Shown in pieces: positions 6,312-14,086 of a stretch of DNA of 16,503 nucleotides. Numbering within the stretch: position 1 is the stretch's first letter; each line of letters starts with the position of its first letter. The translations under genes were made by a program, and so were the position numbers. The notes beneath the pieces are model-generated. The model did not search any database and was not told the origin of the DNA. It was given only the letters and a program-made list of their open reading frames with translations. Origin of the DNA: Dethiothermospora halolimnae (GTDB lineage Bacteria > Bacillota > Clostridia > Tissierellales > VENL01); assembly GCF_037577855.1 (NCBI RefSeq), contig NZ_JBAKFX010000067.1, positions 1 to 16,503 of the forward strand, read 5' to 3'.

Positions 6312-7652
6312 GTGAAAAGAGAAGGTTTTGGATCAAAGTTTGGAGTCTTGGCAGCGGCAGCAGGTTCAGCAATAGGATTGGGTAATATATGGAAGTTTCC
6401 CTATATAGCAGGAGAAAATGGTGGTGCAGCATTTATATTTTTATACTTGTTTTTTATATTACTATTAGGTGTACCTTTAATGGTTTCAGAGCTTGTTATA
6501 GGTAGAAAGGGCCAATCCAACGTAGTAAGAGCATTTAAAAAATTAGCTCCTAATACAAAATGGCACTATACAGGAATACTGGGAGTATCAACAGCTTTCA
6601 TTTTATTTTCTTTTTATTCTGCGGTGGCAGGCTGGATATTTGCATATGTAAGTAGATCCATATCTGGGGATTTAATATCAATATCACCAGATAAGTTGGG
6701 AAGTTATTTTAATGGTATAATAAGTTCTAATATAGAGCCTCTAATTTGGCAGTTTATAGTTATAGCCTTCACAGCTTTTATAGTTATAGCTGGAATTAAG
6801 AAAGGGGTAGAAAAATATAGTAAAATATTAATGCCTGTTTTATTTGGTCTTTTAGTAATATTGGCGGTACGTTCGGTAACACTAGAAGGAGCATCAAAGG
6901 GAATAGAATTTTTATTTAAACCTGACTTTGCTTCTTTGACTGGAAAGGGAATCTTAGAAGCATTGGGACATGCTTTTTTCTCATTAAGTTTAGGAATGGG
7001 TACCTTAGTGACCTATGGTAGTTATATAAATAAAAAGGAAAATCTACAGACAATGGCACTACAGATTACAATGGCAGATACACTTATAGCCTTGATAGCT
7101 GGATTAGTTATTTTTCCGGCAGTTTTTGCCTATGGATTTCAGCCAGATCAAGGACCAGAGCTCATATTTATAACTTTACCAGCTGTATTTAAAGAAATGC
7201 CACTAGGTGGAATATTTCAATCATTATTTTTTGTTTTAGTAGGTATCGCAGCATTAACATCCACTATTTCTTTATTGGAAATCATAGTATCCTATTTTAC
7301 AGAAGAATATAAAATTTCTAGAAAAAAAGTGACGATAATAGTTTCATTTATAATATTTCTTTTGGGAATCCCAAACACATTATCTTTTGGAATTTTAGAA
7401 AATGTTAAATTATTTGATAAAACAATCTTTGATTTATTTAATTTTAGTGTATCAAATGTAATGTTACCTCTAGGAGGGCTATTGATAGCTTTATTTGTAG
7501 GTAAAGTTTGGGGAACGAAAAATGCTATTAATGAAGCAACCAATGATGGAAAAATTGATTTTCCATTGGCTAAAGGTTATACAATAATAATAAAATATAT
7601 AGCTCCTGTGGCTATAATAATAATATTACTATATTCCACTGGAATATTATAA
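6312..7652 (+). CDS. Sodium-dependent amino acid symporter, NSS (SNF) family
   Basis: A 446-residue membrane protein of the neurotransmitter:sodium symporter family (LeuT fold), which imports an amino acid with sodium ions. The signature of helix 1 is present: GSAIGLGNIWKFPYIAGENGG (about 18-38), with the unwound GNIWKFPY segment that contacts substrate and sodium. GVPLMVSELVIGRKG closes helix 2. FFSLSLGMGTLVTYGSY (helix 6) and the serine/threonine-rich AALTSTISLLE (helix 8) are also typical. The length fits the shorter, about 11-helix bacterial type such as MhsT or TnaT. The GTG start is supported by AAGGAGGG at 6298-6305. It is a single-gene unit between two terminators. The substrate cannot be read from sequence. 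Confidence 0.93.
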   Translation: MKREGFGSKFGVLAAAAGSAIGLGNIWKFPYIAGENGGAAFIFLYLFFILLLGVPLMVSELVIGRKGQSNVVRAFKKLAPNTKWHYTGILGVSTAFILFSFYSAVAGWIFAYVSRSISGDLISISPDKLGSYFNGIISSNIEPLIWQFIVIAFTAFIVIAGIKKGVEKYSKILMPVLFGLLVILAVRSVTLEGASKGIEFLFKPDFASLTGKGILEALGHAFFSLSLGMGTLVTYGSYINKKENLQTMALQITMADTLIALIAGLVIFPAVFAYGFQPDQGPELIFITLPAVFKEMPLGGIFQSLFFVLVGIAALTSTISLLEIIVSYFTEEYKISRKKVTIIVSFIIFLLGIPNTLSFGILENVKLFDKTIFDLFNFSVSNVMLPLGGLLIALFVGKVWGTKNAINEATNDGKIDFPLAKGYTIIIKYIAPVAIIIILLYSTGIL

Positions 7653-7690
7653 AAAACTATAGGGTACAAATTTGTACCCTATAGTTTTTT
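7651..7690. terminator. Perfect 40-bp palindromic terminator after the symporter gene
   Basis: Arms of 20 bp with no mismatch meet without a spacer (half: AAAAAACTATAGGGTACAAA). The first two bases overlap the symporter stop codon. The + strand ends in TTTTTT followed by ATATTTTTT, giving a good U tail. Confidence 0.85.
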
Positions 7691-7801
7691 ATATTTTTTG
7701 CTTATTCCATTTTTTTTAAAAGTTTGCATAAAAGTCGATATAACTAAATAATATATATTAAGGCTTGGACATATATGGATATAAATAATATTTTAGTGAT
7801 A

Positions 7802-7829
7802 TTGACAAAAAATATCAGTATGTTACAAT
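7802..7829 (+). promoter_or_regulatory. Promoter of the TetR-family gene
   Basis: TTGACA (7802-7807), a 16-bp spacer ending in TGT, and TACAAT (7824-7829) form an extended -10 promoter. The expected start, near 7836, falls inside the palindrome at 7833-7850. Confidence 0.75.
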
Positions 7830-7832
7830 TAA

Positions 7833-7850
7833 ATTGACAGTTGTGTCAAT
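7833..7850. promoter_or_regulatory. Operator-like palindrome O1 in front of the TetR-family gene
   Basis: ATTGACA-GTTG-TGTCAAT has two perfect 7-bp half-sites four bases apart. It covers the predicted transcription start and ends just before the ribosome binding site, a typical place for autorepression. Confidence 0.7.
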
Positions 7851-7865
7851 AAAGGAGGGATCTAT

Positions 7866-8456
7866 TTGCCTAAGATTGTAAATTATATAGAAAGAAAAGA
7901 AGAAATTGCCAAGGAATCAATAAAAGTTTTTATAGATAAGGGGTATTATGAAACAAAATTATCTGATATAGCTAATAAATGTGGAATAGGAAGGACTACG
8001 TTGTATCAGTATTTTAAGAATAAAGATGAAATATTTAAGTATGCAATAAATCATACTATTGATAGTATGAGAGATAGTTTTGAAAAAATATTAGAGAATT
8101 CTAATCTGACTTTTATAGAAAAAATAAAAAAAATTATATATAGTTTAGCAAAGGAATATAAGTATAACAATAGTATAATCATATTTATAGAATTGTGGCT
8201 TATATTAAAACGGGAAAATAAAACAATAGGGGAAGAAATACAAAACAGGTCATTGGAAATAAGAGAATTGTTTAAAGAGTTAGTTTCCCATGGGATAAAA
8301 GCTAATGAAATAATAAAAGTCGATTGTGATAGCATGGGGAATACATTATATGCATTGGTGGAATCTTTTGTACTTCAGTTATCATTAAATGATGATTTTA
8401 ATATTGATGATCATTTAAATAATGTTGATATATTGATAGATGGATTAAGGAAATAA
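7866..8456 (+). CDS. TetR/AcrR-family transcriptional regulator
   Basis: A 196-residue regulator. The N-terminal DNA-binding domain is clear: KEEIAKESIKVFIDKGYYET, then LSDIANKCGIGRTTLYQYFKNKDEIF (about 32-57), the helix-turn-helix and its following helix. The rest is a helical ligand-binding and dimer domain too variable to suggest an inducer. The start is TTG at 7866, seven bases after AAGGAGG (7852-7858). The same palindrome type lies before this gene and before the downstream radical SAM gene, so autorepression and control of the neighbour are the likely roles. The gap to the next gene (67 bp) contains the second operator. Confidence 0.9.
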   Translation: MPKIVNYIERKEEIAKESIKVFIDKGYYETKLSDIANKCGIGRTTLYQYFKNKDEIFKYAINHTIDSMRDSFEKILENSNLTFIEKIKKIIYSLAKEYKYNNSIIIFIELWLILKRENKTIGEEIQNRSLEIRELFKELVSHGIKANEIIKVDCDSMGNTLYALVESFVLQLSLNDDFNIDDHLNNVDILIDGLRK

Positions 8457-8471
8457 TTTTTTTAAAATTTT

Positions 8472-8489
8472 ATTGACATATATGTCGAT
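8472..8489. promoter_or_regulatory. Operator-like palindrome O2 in front of the radical SAM gene
   Basis: ATTGACA-TATA-TGTCGAT matches O1 in both half-sites and in spacing, with one change (G for A). It contains the -35 box TTGACA of the downstream gene, so binding would block RNA polymerase directly. Confidence 0.7.
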
Positions 8490-8500
8490 AAAAATATTAA
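8473..8500 (+). promoter_or_regulatory. Promoter of the radical SAM gene
   Basis: TTGACA (8473-8478) with TATTAA (8495-8500) at a 16-bp spacing; the -10 is weak. The -35 lies inside operator O2. Confidence 0.55.
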
Positions 8501-8523
8501 TTATTAAAAAGAGGGGGATTAAT

Positions 8524-9888
8524 ATGAAGTCAGCTAAACAGCTTATTGGTTCAGTGATGTTAAAAGAGGGTTTAAAGTATTTAGAAAAGGATCCAATAAA
8601 GAATATACCCAAGTTAATGAATTGGGCAGATAGATTAATAACTGAGGAAAATCATAGGGAAACATTAGAGTCATTTAAGGAAATATGGGATAATCCCGAT
8701 AATAATTGGCACAAATTTATAGAAAGATTATTTACTGAGATCCATCCCAACGTAAGGAACAAATTTATTATGAATTTTTTTATAAACTCAAGTGTACTAG
8801 GACTTCCTCTAGCTAAAAAATTAAAAAAGAAACATGATTGCAATATACCATGGGCAATACTAATGGATCCAACAGCTGCATGTAACTTAAAGTGTAAAGG
8901 TTGTTGGGCGGCAGAATATAATAAGACAGATTCTATGGATTATGAGCTATTAGATCGTATTATTACTGAAGGAAAAGAATTAGGGACATATATGTATATA
9001 TACTCAGGTGGAGAACCGTTAGTGAGGAAAGATGATCTCATTAAACTAGCAAAGGAACATGATGATTGTATGTTTTTAGCCTTTACAAATGCCACCTTAG
9101 TTGATGAAGATTTTGCTAAAAAGTTACAAGATGTAGGGAACTTTGCTTTAGCAATAAGTGTAGAGGGATTTGAGAAATCTACTGATATGAGGCGAGGTGA
9201 AGGTACATATAATAAGGTTATGGATGCTATGAAGATACTTAGGGAATATGGCATAGGCTTTGGTTTTTCCACTTGTTATCATAGGGAAAATACAGAGGAT
9301 ATTGGTTCAGAAGAATATATAGACTTTATGGTAGAAAAAGGTTGTATGTTTGGCTGGTACTTTACATATATGCCCCTTGGTAAAGATGCAATTTTAGAGC
9401 TCTTAGCTAAGCCAGAGCAAAGAGAATTTATGTACCATAGGGTTAGAGAGATGAGAGAAGAGAAGCCTATATTTGTTATGGATTTTTGGAATGATGGTGA
9501 ATATGTGGAGGGGTGCATAGCTGGAGGTAGAAATTATCTTCATATAAATGCCAGTGGAGATGTGGAGCCTTGTGCCTTTATACATTATTCTAATGTGAAT
9601 ATTAAGGATGTAAGTCTATTAGAGGCACTAAAATCTCCAATATTTAAAGAATACAAAAAGGGTCAACCATTTAATGATAATCATTTAAGACCATGTCCTT
9701 TATTGGATAATCCTGATAGGTTAAAAAAAATGGTAAATAAATCGGGGGCTAAGTCAACCCAACCTATAGATAAAGAATCGGTGGAGGAATTAACAGATAA
9801 GTGTCAAATGGTATCAAAAAACTGGGCTAAGAAAGCGGAAGTACTCTGGAAAGAAAGAGCTGAAAAGAAGAAAAAAATGAGATTATAG
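8524..9888 (+). CDS. Radical SAM enzyme with SPASM-like C-terminus, substrate unknown
   Basis: A 454-residue radical SAM protein. A helical N-terminal extension of about 105 residues comes first. The cluster-binding motif follows in TAACNLKCKGCWAAEY (Cys120, Cys124, Cys127). YIYSGGEPLVRKDD (about 158-171) is the SAM-binding GGEP region, and FTNATL and ISVEGFE are further barrel strands. The C-terminal part carries cysteines at about 331, 350 and 391 (VEGCIAGG, VEPCAFIHYSN, LRPCPLL), as in SPASM or twitch domains that hold an extra Fe-S cluster. The ATG at 8524 is set by GAGGGGG (8511-8517). A longer reading from 8473 would run through the promoter and operator. I know of no assigned reaction for this family. 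No small precursor peptide is visible next to it, so peptide modification is not supported. TetR control suggests it is induced by some compound. Confidence 0.88.
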   Translation: MKSAKQLIGSVMLKEGLKYLEKDPIKNIPKLMNWADRLITEENHRETLESFKEIWDNPDNNWHKFIERLFTEIHPNVRNKFIMNFFINSSVLGLPLAKKLKKKHDCNIPWAILMDPTAACNLKCKGCWAAEYNKTDSMDYELLDRIITEGKELGTYMYIYSGGEPLVRKDDLIKLAKEHDDCMFLAFTNATLVDEDFAKKLQDVGNFALAISVEGFEKSTDMRRGEGTYNKVMDAMKILREYGIGFGFSTCYHRENTEDIGSEEYIDFMVEKGCMFGWYFTYMPLGKDAILELLAKPEQREFMYHRVREMREEKPIFVMDFWNDGEYVEGCIAGGRNYLHINASGDVEPCAFIHYSNVNIKDVSLLEALKSPIFKEYKKGQPFNDNHLRPCPLLDNPDRLKKMVNKSGAKSTQPIDKESVEELTDKCQMVSKNWAKKAEVLWKERAEKKKKMRL

Positions 9889-9898
9889 AATATTAAAC

Positions 9899-9935
9899 AA
9901 GAACAAAGGTGCCAAAGGTGTCTTTGTTCTTTTAT
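9899..9935 (+). terminator. Intrinsic terminator after the radical SAM gene
   Basis: AAGAACAAAG (9899-9908) pairs with CTTTGTTCTT (9922-9931). The inner GTGCC/GGTGT continue the stem by wobble pairs around an AAA loop. A short T run (CTTTTATTA) follows. Confidence 0.75.
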
Positions 9936-9937
9936 TA

Positions 9938-9967
9938 TGTTTAAATAATCCCAAGCTACATATACTA
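9938..9967 (+). promoter_or_regulatory. Possible SigG-type promoter of the germination operon
   Basis: TATACTA (9961-9967) differs by one base from the SigG -10 CATACTA. TGTTTA (9938-9943), 17 bp upstream, matches four of six bases of the SigG -35 TGAATA. A forespore promoter is expected for ger operons, but the match is loose. Confidence 0.35.
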
Positions 9968-10009
9968 AGGGATATAGAAACTAAAAAAAGTAATAAATGG
10001 TGGTTAAAT

Positions 10010-11539
10010 ATGAAAAGAAGAAAAATTATAAAAGAAGATTATCCAATAAAAGGTATAAAATTAAAATATCAATTGGAAGAAAATATCAAGATATTTAAGG
10101 ATATATTTAAAAATGATAGCACCATTAAATTTAGACAAATTAAAAGTAAGTCCTGTAGCAAATTGAAGTGTTGTATTATATTTGCAGATGGTATGACTAA
10201 TAGAGAAATAATAAATGACAGTATAGTCAGTCCAATAACCAATAGTACTATAAATCATATTACATCTTATAAAAATTTAATAGATATAATAATTGATGAA
10301 GGAATCATATCAGACCATGTAGAGAGATTAGAGAGTATAGAAAAACTAGTAGAGGCATTATTATCTGGGGATTCTATTTTATTATTTGATAAAGTTAATG
10401 AAGGTGTAACTGTAGATACTAAGGGATGGAAAACTAGAGCCTTAGATGAGCCTCCCACGGAAAGAATAGTTAGGGGACCTAGGGAAGGTTTTACAGAATC
10501 TATTGTTGTTAATACCTCTTTAATAAGACGAAGGATAAAAAATTCTGATTTGAGATTTGTTTTTAGAGAAATAGGAAAACGAACAAAAACTCAAGTGAGT
10601 ATTTGCTACATAGAAGGGATAGCCAATGAAAAGATAGTGGAGGAGGTATTTAAAAGAATAGATAATATAGATATGGATAGTATATTGGAATCGGGATATA
10701 TAGACGAATTAATTAGAGATGCTCCTTTTTCCCCTTTTAAAACTATTAATTATACAGAAAGACCAGATGTTGTTGCGGGAAAAATATTAGAGGGAAGAGT
10801 AGCTATACTATGCGATGGGACTCCTATAGTATTAACTTTACCTTTTTTGTTTATGGAATACTTTCAAGTAAATGAAGATTATTATTCTGGATATATTTTT
10901 TCCTCCATAAACAGACTTTTAAGATATTTAGCATTTTTTATCTCTACCAGTATACCAGCTATTTATGTGGCTCTTATAACCTCTCATCAAGAGATGATAC
11001 CAACACCACTACTTTTAAGTATTAGTTCCGCTAGAGAGGGAGTTCCTTTTCCTACTATTTTTGAAGCATTAGTCATGTTATTGGTATTTGACTTAATAAG
11101 GGAGGGGGGATTAAGATTACCGGAACCTGTGGGAACAACTGTAAGTATAGTGGGCGCTTTAGTATTGGGAGAAGCAGCAGTATCGGCTAAAATAGTAAGT
11201 GCACCTATAGTTATAGTTACGGCAATAACAGGTATAACAACATTTCTTATATATAAAATGACAGGAGCCCTTATTATAATAAGAACGATATTTTTATTAT
11301 TAACCGCTGTTTTAGGACTATACGGATATATATTTGGAGTTATAGGCGTGGTGATACACTTAATGTCCATAAGATCCTTCGGTATTCCATATATGATTAA
11401 TGTAGGATCAATAAATAAGCAAGATTTAAAGGATACGGCCATAAGGGCACCTTGGTGGTTTATGTATTATAGACCCAAATTACTTTCTAGTAAAAATGCT
11501 ATAAGAAGGCCCTATGCATACAAAAGGAGAAGTAAATAA
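10010..11539 (+). CDS. gerAA: Spore germination receptor subunit A (GerAA family)
   Basis: A 509-residue A subunit of a GerA-type nutrient receptor in the spore inner membrane. The N-terminal half is the soluble GerA domain, with IIFADGMTN, GDSILLFDKV and the highly conserved EPPTERIVRGPREGF (about 147-161), then RPDVVAGKILEGRVAILCDG. The C-terminal half holds the membrane helices from about residue 270. It includes SSAREGVPFP and GGLRLPEPVGTTVSIVGALVLGEAAV-like sequence. The protein ends with a basic tail. The RBS is a modest GGTGG (9999-10003). It is the first gene of an A-C-D-B operon; the C subunit starts one base after its stop. The germinant is unknown, and the paralogue name (gerA, gerK or another) cannot be fixed from this window. 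Confidence 0.95.
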   Translation: MKRRKIIKEDYPIKGIKLKYQLEENIKIFKDIFKNDSTIKFRQIKSKSCSKLKCCIIFADGMTNREIINDSIVSPITNSTINHITSYKNLIDIIIDEGIISDHVERLESIEKLVEALLSGDSILLFDKVNEGVTVDTKGWKTRALDEPPTERIVRGPREGFTESIVVNTSLIRRRIKNSDLRFVFREIGKRTKTQVSICYIEGIANEKIVEEVFKRIDNIDMDSILESGYIDELIRDAPFSPFKTINYTERPDVVAGKILEGRVAILCDGTPIVLTLPFLFMEYFQVNEDYYSGYIFSSINRLLRYLAFFISTSIPAIYVALITSHQEMIPTPLLLSISSAREGVPFPTIFEALVMLLVFDLIREGGLRLPEPVGTTVSIVGALVLGEAAVSAKIVSAPIVIVTAITGITTFLIYKMTGALIIIRTIFLLLTAVLGLYGYIFGVIGVVIHLMSIRSFGIPYMINVGSINKQDLKDTAIRAPWWFMYYRPKLLSSKNAIRRPYAYKRRSK

Positions 11540-11540
11540 T

Positions 11541-12683
11541 ATGAAAAGAAGTTTTAAAATATTTATTATTATGATATTAAATATAGCATTACTTTCCGGT
11601 TGCTGGAATTACAAAGAAATAAATGAACTCCAAATTGTTACGGGAATGGCTATAGATAAAGTTAATGATAAATATAAAGTGACTTTTGAAGTTATAAAAC
11701 CAAAAACAGGTAAAGAAATGGATATAGAGCCAGCCTATATAACAATGACCGATGACACCATATTAAAAGCATCTAGAAAGGGTATTTTAAGGTCAGGTAA
11801 AAGTCTTTATTTTAGTCATACCAAAGTTGTTATCATAGATAGTAAGATTGCAAAGGAAGGTTTAATTCCAGCTTTAGACCTTATATCTAGGGATGCAGAT
11901 GTACGTTCAGATATGTGGATATTAATTTCAACAAATACTAGGGCCAATGAAATACTTAAATCTATGAAGGATAGTAAAGAGATAGTATCATTTCATATAG
12001 ATGATATGCTAAAATCACAAAAAAGCTTATCTATATACTATGCCATTGACTTATGGCATTTCTTAAATGATCTATCTGAAGAAGGGATATCTCCAATATT
12101 ACCCTGTATAGGGGTCATTACTAGAGATGAAGAAGTAAAACCTGAAGTTATTGGTATAGATATTTTTAAGCAAGATAAAATGGTAGGATGTTTAAATGAA
12201 AGGGATAGTAGAAATCTATTATTTATTAAAAATAAAGTATACGGAGGTATAGTAGTAATACCTAAGGTTAACGGTATGGATACAAAAATTTCATTGGAAA
12301 TATTCAGTAATAACACAAAAGTTAGGCCAGTTGTGAAAGAAGGAACTATATCTATGAAAATAGATGTAGAGATAGACAGTGGGATAGCTGAAATAGATGG
12401 AAGTTTAGATGTTATAAATGAAAAAGGTAGAAAGAAGCTAAAATTAGCATCTGAAAAATTAATTAAACGGGATATAGAAGAGACAATAAAAAAAATACAA
12501 AAACAATACGGTACTGATGTATTTGGATTTGGATTAAAGATAAAAAAGGAAAAGCCTAAGGTATGGAAGGAAATAAAGGATCAATGGGAGGAAATGTTTT
12601 CTAAACTTCCCGTGGAAATAGATGTAAAAGTCAATATTAAAAGTAGTGCTTTGACATCAAAACCTATTCAGGTTGGTGATTAA
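11541..12683 (+). CDS. gerAC: Spore germination receptor lipoprotein subunit C (GerAC family)
   Basis: A 380-residue lipoprotein C subunit of the Ger receptor. The N-terminus is a lipoprotein signal: basic MKR, a hydrophobic core, then LLSGC with Cys21 as the lipidated residue. GCWNYKEINELQIVTGMAIDK is the standard GerAC opening (residues 20-40). Later segments such as RADVRSDMWILIST-like sequence (here DADVRSDMWILIS) and the C-terminal TDVFGFGLKIKKEKPKVWKE (with the usual acidic and aromatic pattern) also fit. The ATG at 11541 is preferred: it puts the signal peptide at the N-terminus and follows AAGGAG (11523-11528). An in-frame ATG at 11514 lacks an RBS and would add a hydrophilic lead. 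The next gene starts one base after the stop. Confidence 0.93.
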   Translation: MKRSFKIFIIMILNIALLSGCWNYKEINELQIVTGMAIDKVNDKYKVTFEVIKPKTGKEMDIEPAYITMTDDTILKASRKGILRSGKSLYFSHTKVVIIDSKIAKEGLIPALDLISRDADVRSDMWILISTNTRANEILKSMKDSKEIVSFHIDDMLKSQKSLSIYYAIDLWHFLNDLSEEGISPILPCIGVITRDEEVKPEVIGIDIFKQDKMVGCLNERDSRNLLFIKNKVYGGIVVIPKVNGMDTKISLEIFSNNTKVRPVVKEGTISMKIDVEIDSGIAEIDGSLDVINEKGRKKLKLASEKLIKRDIEETIKKIQKQYGTDVFGFGLKIKKEKPKVWKEIKDQWEEMFSKLPVEIDVKVNIKSSALTSKPIQVGD

Positions 12684-12684
12684 A

Positions 12685-12897
12685 ATGATAACTGTATTAA
12701 TTATATTGGGTTATGGACTATTGATAATGTTAGAGTTGCCTCCTTTAATAAAAAGAAAAAAGAAAAAAGAATTAGCCTTATATTCTGTAATGATGGGATG
12801 TGCATTTTTGATAAGTATTCTTTTAAGTGTAGGAGTAGAAATACCCAGTCCAGCCAAACCTATAGAAAAGATTGTTATGTCAATATTGGGAAGGTAA
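12685..12897 (+). CDS. Small two-helix membrane protein, probable Ger D-type subunit
   Basis: A 70-residue protein with two hydrophobic segments (about residues 2-19 and 32-50) joined by a very basic loop (KRKKKKELA). A short tail rich in proline and lysine follows (VEIPSPAKPIEK). It sits inside the germination operon, one base after the C subunit stop and ten bases before the B subunit ATG. Its RBS is probably GGTTGGTG (12671-12678), overlapping the end of gerAC. Small two-helix D subunits are known from some Bacillus ger operons, where they change receptor function; this gene matches them in size, topology and position. The match is by layout, not by recognised motif. Confidence 0.8.
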   Translation: MITVLIILGYGLLIMLELPPLIKRKKKKELALYSVMMGCAFLISILLSVGVEIPSPAKPIEKIVMSILGR

Positions 12898-12907
12898 TGA
12901 ATATAGT

Positions 12908-14011
12908 ATGAAGAGAGAAATTATTTCTGAGAAACAAGGGATATCAATGATTATATTATTTGTAGTGGGAATTTCAACTACTATAGTAATGGGACTTGAA
13001 GCAAAACAGGACCTATGGTTAGCCATACTCTTTGCTGTAATTATGTTAATTCCTTTACTAGTAATATACTCGAGACTACATAAACTTTTTCCTAAGAAAA
13101 ATTTCTTTGATATAGTAGAAATATGCTTAGGAAGAGTTTTAGGTAGGTTTATAATTATATTATACATATGGTTTTCCTTTTATCTTGGGGTTTTAGTTTT
13201 AAGGGACTTTGGAGAATTTTATTTTACCATAGTATCAAGGGAAACTCCCATGATGGTCCCTATTATAATGATATCACTTTTAGTTATATGGATACTTAAA
13301 GAAGGTTTAGAAGTTTTAGGAAGATTTTCTCAATACTTCGCTATTGTTTTTGGTGTGTTTTTGTTTATAACTTTTTTATTATTAATTCCCGATATGGATA
13401 TTAATAATTTAAAGCCAGTATTATATAACGGAATAAAACCAGTTCTAAACGGAGCTTTTTCGACTTTTGGTTTTCCCCTTGGGGAAATTGTTATATTCAT
13501 GCTGCTCTTTTCATCTTTTAGTCAAAATGGTTCTCCATTAAAAGTATATATACTAGGGGGAGTTGTATCTGGAATTATAATATTATTTGCATCGGTAGCT
13601 AATATATTAGTAATAGGTGTTAAGATTGTTGAGGGGATGTATTTTCCATCATATGCTACAGCTTCAAGACTAAATATAGGAGATTTTCTAAGTAGGATAG
13701 AGATAGTAGTTGCTTTTATTTTTGTAATAGGAGGTTTTGTAAAATTAACCATATGCTTATTAGGTACATGCAATGGGATAAAAAAACTGTTTAATCTAAA
13801 GGACTATAGAATAATAGTAACACCAATTGTACTTTTACTTATAAATCTGTGTTATTTTATTTATGATGGTACCATAGAATTTTATGCATGGACTAAAGAT
13901 GTATGGAGATACTATGCTTTTCCATTTCAGGTTATTATTCCTATTTTTGTCTATATAGTTGCAGAAATAAAGATAAGAGTATATAAAAAGAGAAAGAAGT
14001 CACTTAATTAA
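12908..14011 (+). CDS. gerAB: Spore germination receptor subunit B (GerAB family)
   Basis: A 367-residue integral membrane protein of the GerAB/spore permease family (APC superfamily fold), the subunit thought to bind the nutrient germinant. About ten hydrophobic segments are spread over the length. The opening EKQGISMIILFVVGISTTIV is typical of helix 1, and later parts include FSTFGFPLGEIVIFMLLF and YFPSYATASRLNIGDFLSRIE. The ATG at 12908 gives the usual N-terminus. The best RBS (GGGAAGG, 12888-12894) is unusually far away, 13 bases, and overlaps the stop of the small gene, so translation may be coupled to it. An in-frame TTG at 12872 would overlap the upstream gene and has no RBS. Confidence 0.93.
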   Translation: MKREIISEKQGISMIILFVVGISTTIVMGLEAKQDLWLAILFAVIMLIPLLVIYSRLHKLFPKKNFFDIVEICLGRVLGRFIIILYIWFSFYLGVLVLRDFGEFYFTIVSRETPMMVPIIMISLLVIWILKEGLEVLGRFSQYFAIVFGVFLFITFLLLIPDMDINNLKPVLYNGIKPVLNGAFSTFGFPLGEIVIFMLLFSSFSQNGSPLKVYILGGVVSGIIILFASVANILVIGVKIVEGMYFPSYATASRLNIGDFLSRIEIVVAFIFVIGGFVKLTICLLGTCNGIKKLFNLKDYRIIVTPIVLLLINLCYFIYDGTIEFYAWTKDVWRYYAFPFQVIIPIFVYIVAEIKIRVYKKRKKSLN

Positions 14012-14020
14012 GTGGCTTTC
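13995..14020 (+). terminator. Hairpin over the gerAB stop codon, weak terminator
   Basis: GTCACTT (13999-14005), AATT, AAGTGGC (14010-14016), flanked by AAAG/CTTT, makes a stable hairpin with one G-U pair. The following sequence is TTTCAAAG, so the U tail is poor. Confidence 0.45.
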
Positions 14021-14040
14021 AAAGTATTGATAAAGTAAGT

Positions 14041-14071
14041 AAAAAGTTCCCCCAGTCCACCGGAGGAACTT
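14041..14071 (-). terminator. Terminator of the DMT transporter gene
   Basis: AAGTTCC (14044-14050) pairs with GGAACTT (14065-14071), with a partly paired GC-rich inside. On the minus strand it is followed by five Ts, which fits termination of the minus-strand transporter gene. Confidence 0.7.
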
Positions 14072-14086
14072 AAATATTAATTTGTA

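Noticed and set aside
8473..8523. A longer radical SAM protein starting 17 codons upstream
   Set aside because: That start would overlap the operator and promoter, and the ATG at 8524 has a strong RBS at the right distance.
10987..11442. A 151-codon open frame on the minus strand inside gerAA
   Set aside because: It is antisense to conserved membrane helices and has no RBS or recognisable motif.
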